DNA from: Alishewanella longhuensis
GTDB taxonomy: Bacteria; Pseudomonadota; Gammaproteobacteria; Enterobacterales; Alteromonadaceae
NCBI RefSeq assembly: GCF_014653435.1
Contig: NZ_BNAO01000002.1
Location: 601,013-654,807, forward strand
Reading direction: 5' to 3'
Length of the DNA: 53,795 nt
Under the pieces are notes generated by a model. That model had not been told where the DNA came from. It ran no database searches and was given only the letters and a program-made list of their open reading frames with translations. The position numbers and the translations under genes are program-made. Below, in pieces: positions 50,016 through 53,795 of the stretch (position 1 is the first letter of the stretch; every line of letters starts with the position of its first letter).

Positions 50016-50048
50016 AGCACCGCCCGCAATTCTCCTAAATTGCGGCGA

Positions 50049-50082
50049 ACATTAGCAATTAGATATGACTTTTTTATGACAG
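50049..50082 (-). promoter_or_regulatory. Pho box and -10 of the chemoreceptor gene
   Basis: On the minus strand CTGTCAT (7/7), AAAA, AAGTCAT (5/7) at 50065-50082, then exactly 10 bp, then TAATGT (50049-50054). An 8-bp stem (50024-50031 with 50038-50045) with the loop TAGGAG follows near the expected transcript start. Confidence 0.72.
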
Positions 50083-50299
50083 CAAGCAAGGTAAGTGCTA
50101 GTCAAAGGCTCGCAAAGCGCTAAGCTGTATTACAGAAGTTTCCATGTTAACGTTGGTTACTTAAACTAAAAAGTACTCTGGAAAATACCTTTCTTGAGGC
50201 CTCTACGCAGGCAGAGTTGCAGCAGCTGACGCAATTTCGAAAGTAGCGCTGGGGACTGATATTCGCTAAGACACTGGTTGCGATTACCGGTAACAACTG

Positions 50300-50455
50300 G
50301 AATGGAAACATATCCAGCGTACGCTGGAACAGTTTGACGGTAATGTCTCTCACACGGCACGCGCTCTGGGTATGCATAGACAAACTTTACAACGGAAACT
50401 ACTGAAACGGCGGCCTGAACGGCGCGATGAAAAACAGCACCTGACAAGCACTTAA
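50300..50455 (+). pseudogene. C-terminal remnant of a RegA/PrrA/ActR-type response regulator
   Basis: This 51-codon frame encodes EWKHIQRTLEQFDGNVSHTA, followed by RALGMHRQTLQRKLLKRRPE and a charged tail to TAA. That is the Fis-like helix-turn-helix of the RegA/PrrA/ActR redox regulators, whose usual form includes GMHRRTLQRKL. The frame has in-frame stops upstream (TAA at 50291-50293 and more), no start codon before the helix-turn-helix, and no receiver domain with phospho-acceptor Asp. A few residues at about 50213-50251 (VAAADAISKVALG) faintly recall the end of a receiver. No partner kinase is present in the window. I read it as a decayed gene. Confidence 0.75.
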
Positions 50456-50470
50456 AGAGGACGACTGTAC

Positions 50471-50507
50471 TGCCCCTTTGCCATAGCGAGAACACGATAA
50501 AGGGGCA
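50471..50507. terminator. Hairpin between the regulator remnant and the surface-protein gene
   Basis: TGCCCCTTT (50471-50479) and AAAGGGGCA (50499-50507) pair across a 19-nt loop, 15 nt after the remnant's stop and about 30 nt beyond the stop of the minus-strand gene. It could serve both. Confidence 0.55.
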
Positions 50508-50537
50508 ATACGTTTATTTACAGTTTACATGAACAAC

Positions 50538-53500
50538 TCAAAAGCTGAAATTAACACCAAGCATCACGTTATCCACTTGGTTCGACGCTAAACGATAACG
50601 GTTAAAGCTCACTTGCAATGCCAAACGCTGGTTAAATGCATAGCCTAGTTGCCCTCCCCAGTACCAATCATTGTCGTTATTCTTATGAGTAATCACGGTG
50701 CTATTCCAGACACTTTCCTGCTTACTCCGCCAGAAAAACATGCCCGTTTGCACCTGAAATTGCCACTGTTGTCTTTGCCATAAGGTATAAGATAATCCTG
50801 CTCGGATCCCTGAAGCAAACAAAGGCCCCAAATCAGATACTGCTTGATGGTATTGGTCAGGGGTGAGGGTCTCGCCAGAGAGTGTGACAGATGTTTCGCC
50901 TAAATCGACATAGTGTAGTTGTGCTGCCAGCCTTTCAGTAAGCTGATATTGGCCACCTAACGCCCAACTGCTACTGTTATCGTCGTAAGCGACCAGGCGA
51001 CCTTCAGCTGGCAGCTTAACACTAAGGTCTGCAGCACTCATCCGGCTGTTGCTGTGCCCTACTTGAATATCGGCAGACCATTGTGCGTGAACATTAAAAC
51101 TGACGGCACTTATCAGAACAATAAAGAATACTGAGCTATAGCCTCGGCGGAATACCAATAAGACCGCTAATAACAGTAGCCAACTGCCCATGGCACCACC
51201 AGAAGATTTATTTGTCACAGTAACCACCTCATAAGCGGTAATAGCAATAGTAACAGTGCCACTGGCACTACCCCCCCGTTGATCACTCACGGTAAAACTT
51301 ATGGTATCAGTGCCAGCGTAACCAGTTAGTGGTACATAACGTAGGCTTTGCGAGGCGGTAATGGTTACAGTTCCTTTCTGAGCACTAACACTACTGATAA
51401 TTAGTGCATCACCGTCTGGGTCGCTGGCGCTTTTTAGCACATCAATATCAATCGCTGTGCGATCATTGGTGCTGGTTGTAATATTGCTGACTACTGGTGG
51501 CCGGTTATAGTACACCTCCACTGTAACTATCGCGCTAGCACTGCCGTTCTTTCCGTCAGTAATGGCGTAACTTAGGGTATCTGTACCAACAAAATCTTGT
51601 GGCGCAGTGTATAGCAATGTCTGACCATCGTCATTTATCGTAACGCTACCAAATGCCGCCGTTGCCTGATTAATGCTTAGCGGGTCGTTATCTGGATCAC
51701 TGTCATTAGCCAACACATCTAAAATATGCACCTGATTCCACTGTACTGAATAGCTATCATCTGTGGCTAGGGGTAAACGGTTGCCACCAAGAACAACCGC
51801 AACACCACCTGGGTCTAAAATAGTACTGTTTGCAATGCCGTCAGCATCATTCGGCCCACCATCTTCAATAATAAGCTGAACACACCAATGACCCGCGTTT
51901 AACCCAGATTGCCAATTGCTGTCACCCGGCGGTGGACAGAAGCCCGGCTCACCACTGGCGCTAAACAACTGATTGCGCTCGTTCACCACAAAGTTGTTCC
52001 AGCCCTGGCTCGGGGTAAACTTACGGTACACGGCGTTCTCTGGTATTGGTTGACGTTGCGGTAACACTAAGGCGTAGCTTGCGCCCGCCACCGGCAAATC
52101 TCGCAGGATAAAGTCGAAGATACCACCGATATTGGTCGCTAGCATATCTGGTTCCAGCCACTGTAAGTCGGCACTAGTTAGTTGTATGCCACCGGTTTGG
52201 CTAGTGGCTGCAGTAGCGCCTTTACGCAAGCAGATACCTGGCTCGCCTTCGGCAACAAACTGCCGCACACTGCTTAGTTGTTCCGGCATAACGTTACAGT
52301 CAAAACCCGGATCCAGATAATCTGGAATACCGTTACCATTGCTGTCACCCAAACCCTCTACATTATCCGGGATCAAGTTGTTATTGCTGTCACCGCTGCC
52401 AAGCACAGGCAACTCATCTTGCACTAACAGATAGACCTCAACTGTACGATTCAAGGGTACTATGGCACTGTCTGTCGCGGTTACTGCTATCTGGTACAGG
52501 CCATTGCTTATAGTGCTAGGGTCAAAGATAAACTGTGATGGATCTGCAGAAATATTGTCCAAGGCACTATCTGCCTGCCAAACTAAGCTAACACTATCCT
52601 GAGGATTGGGGTCAGTTGCCAAGGCAGATAGCGTTACCATGCCGGCAGACTTGCCGACAGTAAACCGCTGCTCACCCTGCTGTTGCACTTCCAGCACAAC
52701 ACTAGGTGCTAAATTGGCCTCAGTTACAGTAATAGTCGTACTCGCATTGGCTCCAACATTCTGGCCATTATCCAGCATAATCCTGATATTCTTCTCAGGC
52801 TCGCTATTCAGATCGGCGAACACGTTAAAGTTAATTACGCCACGCAGACCAGACATTATCTGCAGTGTGCCTGATGCCAAAGTATGCTCGCTCATGGCAG
52901 CAGTTCCGCTGACACTATATGCAACCTCTACCGGGTAATCCGGCGCAGGACCATTTAGTACAACCTCTAAAGAAACATTGCTGCGGTTAGCTACTATTTG
53001 CGGTTTGCTGAGTGACAATAGCGGCCTGACTTGCAGCAATTGAGTTGTGGTACTGCTTATGCCAGTTGCATCAGTCGCACGCCAATATAATTCGTGGCGA
53101 CCAGGAGAGAATAACGGCGAGCCATTAACCAATGAAACTGGCAGACGGTTACCTGCTTTATCAACAGCCGTCGCCACGCCAACATCTACTTTGGTAAATA
53201 AGCCTGTAGCATTAACAATTAAGTCGGCTGGCGGTGTGATCACCGGCGCATCAGGGTTACTACCTGTAATTTGTAAGATAACGTCAGCCGTATCATTCAA
53301 CTCTCCGTCTGTAATACTGTAGCTAAATATTGCAGTACCACTGAAGTTATCTGGCGCGCTAAAGCGCAACTGATTACCCTGAATGCTTACTTGCCCTATG
53401 CTAGCGTTAGCCGCGGTAATGGTTAAACTATCACCATCTGGGTCAGTGTCATTGCTCAATACATCCAGGATGTAACTATGGTCATTATTAAATGGCAAGG

Positions 53501-53795
53501 TATAGTTATCATCAACCGCAACTGGCGCAGCATTCACTCTAACCACTTCCAGATTAAAGGCAGGCAAGCTGGCACTGAGCACACCATCTGACACTGCAAT
53601 AACAATACCTTCGGAGCGTCCGATATGTTCACGCTCTGGCGTCCCGGTTAAGGCCCCGGTTGCTGGGTCAAAACTGGCCCAGACCGGCTTATTGGCAATG
53701 CTAAAGGTTAGCGTATCACCATCTGGATCGCTGGCAGTAGGCACAAAGCTGTAAGCCTCTCCTTGATTCACCAAGGTCGCCGGGCTGCCGCTGAT
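50538..53795 (-). CDS. Repeat-rich surface protein fused to an outer-membrane beta-barrel (5' end outside window)
   Basis: 1085 residues are visible and the frame stays open to the edge. Order (window numbering): Ig/cadherin-like repeats (FVPTASDPDGDTLTFSI), a tandem-95-type repeat near 90-170 (LDVLSNDTDPDGDSLTI), a Calx-beta-like domain near 260-360, an Asp/Asn-rich calcium-type segment near 465-495 (GDSNGNGIPDYLDPG), a region resembling the choice-of-anchor U domain near 500-660 (GHWCVQLIIEDGGPNDADG), two more tandem-95 repeats, then SSGGAMGSWLLLLAVLLVFR (about 864-883), a GlyGly-CTERM-like sorting segment. Without a stop this continues into SSVFFIVLISAVSFNVHAQ, signal-peptide-like, and about 180 residues of beta-barrel ending MLGVNFSF. 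Cargo and barrel are normally separate genes. A lost stop codon or a true fusion are both possible. Confidence 0.85.
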   Translation of the reverse strand: MSGSPATLVNQGEAYSFVPTASDPDGDTLTFSIANKPVWASFDPATGALTGTPEREHIGRSEGIVIAVSDGVLSASLPAFNLEVVRVNAAPVAVDDNYTLPFNNDHSYILDVLSNDTDPDGDSLTITAANASIGQVSIQGNQLRFSAPDNFSGTAIFSYSITDGELNDTADVILQITGSNPDAPVITPPADLIVNATGLFTKVDVGVATAVDKAGNRLPVSLVNGSPLFSPGRHELYWRATDATGISSTTTQLLQVRPLLSLSKPQIVANRSNVSLEVVLNGPAPDYPVEVAYSVSGTAAMSEHTLASGTLQIMSGLRGVINFNVFADLNSEPEKNIRIMLDNGQNVGANASTTITVTEANLAPSVVLEVQQQGEQRFTVGKSAGMVTLSALATDPNPQDSVSLVWQADSALDNISADPSQFIFDPSTISNGLYQIAVTATDSAIVPLNRTVEVYLLVQDELPVLGSGDSNNNLIPDNVEGLGDSNGNGIPDYLDPGFDCNVMPEQLSSVRQFVAEGEPGICLRKGATAATSQTGGIQLTSADLQWLEPDMLATNIGGIFDFILRDLPVAGASYALVLPQRQPIPENAVYRKFTPSQGWNNFVVNERNQLFSASGEPGFCPPPGDSNWQSGLNAGHWCVQLIIEDGGPNDADGIANSTILDPGGVAVVLGGNRLPLATDDSYSVQWNQVHILDVLANDSDPDNDPLSINQATAAFGSVTINDDGQTLLYTAPQDFVGTDTLSYAITDGKNGSASAIVTVEVYYNRPPVVSNITTSTNDRTAIDIDVLKSASDPDGDALIISSVSAQKGTVTITASQSLRYVPLTGYAGTDTISFTVSDQRGGSASGTVTIAITAYEVVTVTNKSSGGAMGSWLLLLAVLLVFRRGYSSVFFIVLISAVSFNVHAQWSADIQVGHSNSRMSAADLSVKLPAEGRLVAYDDNSSSWALGGQYQLTERLAAQLHYVDLGETSVTLSGETLTPDQYHQAVSDLGPLFASGIRAGLSYTLWQRQQWQFQVQTGMFFWRSKQESVWNSTVITHKNNDNDWYWGGQLGYAFNQRLALQVSFNRYRLASNQVDNVMLGVNFSF

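Larger units (their letters stand above)
50083..50537 (+). other. Gene-poor stretch between the chemoreceptor and the surface protein
   Basis: Apart from the regulator remnant (50300-50455) and the hairpin at 50471-50507, no gene is supported here. A 109-residue minus-strand frame (50166-50495) covers the remnant, resembles no protein I know, and is best read as a shadow. Confidence 0.6.

Noticed and set aside
50166..50495. 109-residue minus-strand frame over the regulator remnant
   Set aside because: It resembles nothing known and is fully explained as the antisense of a Fis-type helix-turn-helix coded on the plus strand.

Overview
The window reads as a chromosomal segment of a gammaproteobacterium. 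The evidence is the gene content and order: groESL, aroQ-accB-accC-prmA, dusB-fis, queA-tgt-yajC-secD-secF, and oxyR with an E. coli-like cysteine pair. Moderate GC, free-living traits (two chemoreceptors, many transporters), a GlyGly-CTERM-type surface protein and the style of the Pst genes point to the Alteromonadales/Chromatiales side, perhaps Rheinheimera or Arsukibacterium. That genus-level guess is inference. No tRNA, rRNA, CRISPR array, insertion sequence or phage gene was seen.

Layout. (1) 1-10.4 kb is housekeeping: groEL (cut by the window edge) and groES on the minus strand behind a sigma-32-type promoter, then on the plus strand cutA-dsbD, aroQ-accB-accC, prmA, dusB-fis and purH, separated by clear hairpin terminators. 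(2) 10.4-14.2 kb, minus strand: sixA, a chemoreceptor with a six-helix membrane sensor, and two tandem TraT-like lipoproteins. (3) 14.4-16.7 kb: suhB and a YbdG-type mechanosensitive channel. (4) 16.7-22.7 kb, minus strand: a rhodanese, then queA-tgt-yajC-secD-secF (tRNA queuosine plus Sec accessory complex). (5) 22.7-27.5 kb: oxyR divergent from an ACR3-type exporter, then a SulP anion transporter followed by a tandem universal stress protein.

(6) 27.6-50.1 kb is a phosphate island. It holds a Na/Pi cotransporter, pstS-pstC-pstA-pstB-phoU (system 1), a GcvR-like ACT protein, ppk1-ppx (polyphosphate synthesis and breakdown), phoB-phoR, a general porin, a second pstS-pstC-pstA-pstB (system 2), and a methyl-accepting chemotaxis protein. 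I find eight PhoB-box-like sites here, with CTGTCAT-type half-sites 11 bp apart. They lie before pstS1, ppk1, phoB, the porin, pstS2 and the chemoreceptor, and inside both pst operons (pstA1/pstB1 and pstS2/pstC2). Several have a -10-like hexamer exactly 10 bp downstream, as PhoB-activated promoters do. The picture is one PhoB regulon covering sensing, outer-membrane entry, two uptake pumps, storage as polyphosphate and, unusually, chemotaxis.

(7) 50.1-53.8 kb: a decayed remnant of a RegA/PrrA/ActR-type response regulator (only the Fis-like DNA-binding end survives), then a large repeat-rich surface protein running off the window. Its C-terminus carries a GlyGly-CTERM-like sorting segment followed in the same reading frame by a signal-peptide-like segment and a roughly 180-residue outer-membrane beta-barrel. 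That fusion, the PhoB-box chemoreceptor and the tandem TraT pair are the most unusual items.
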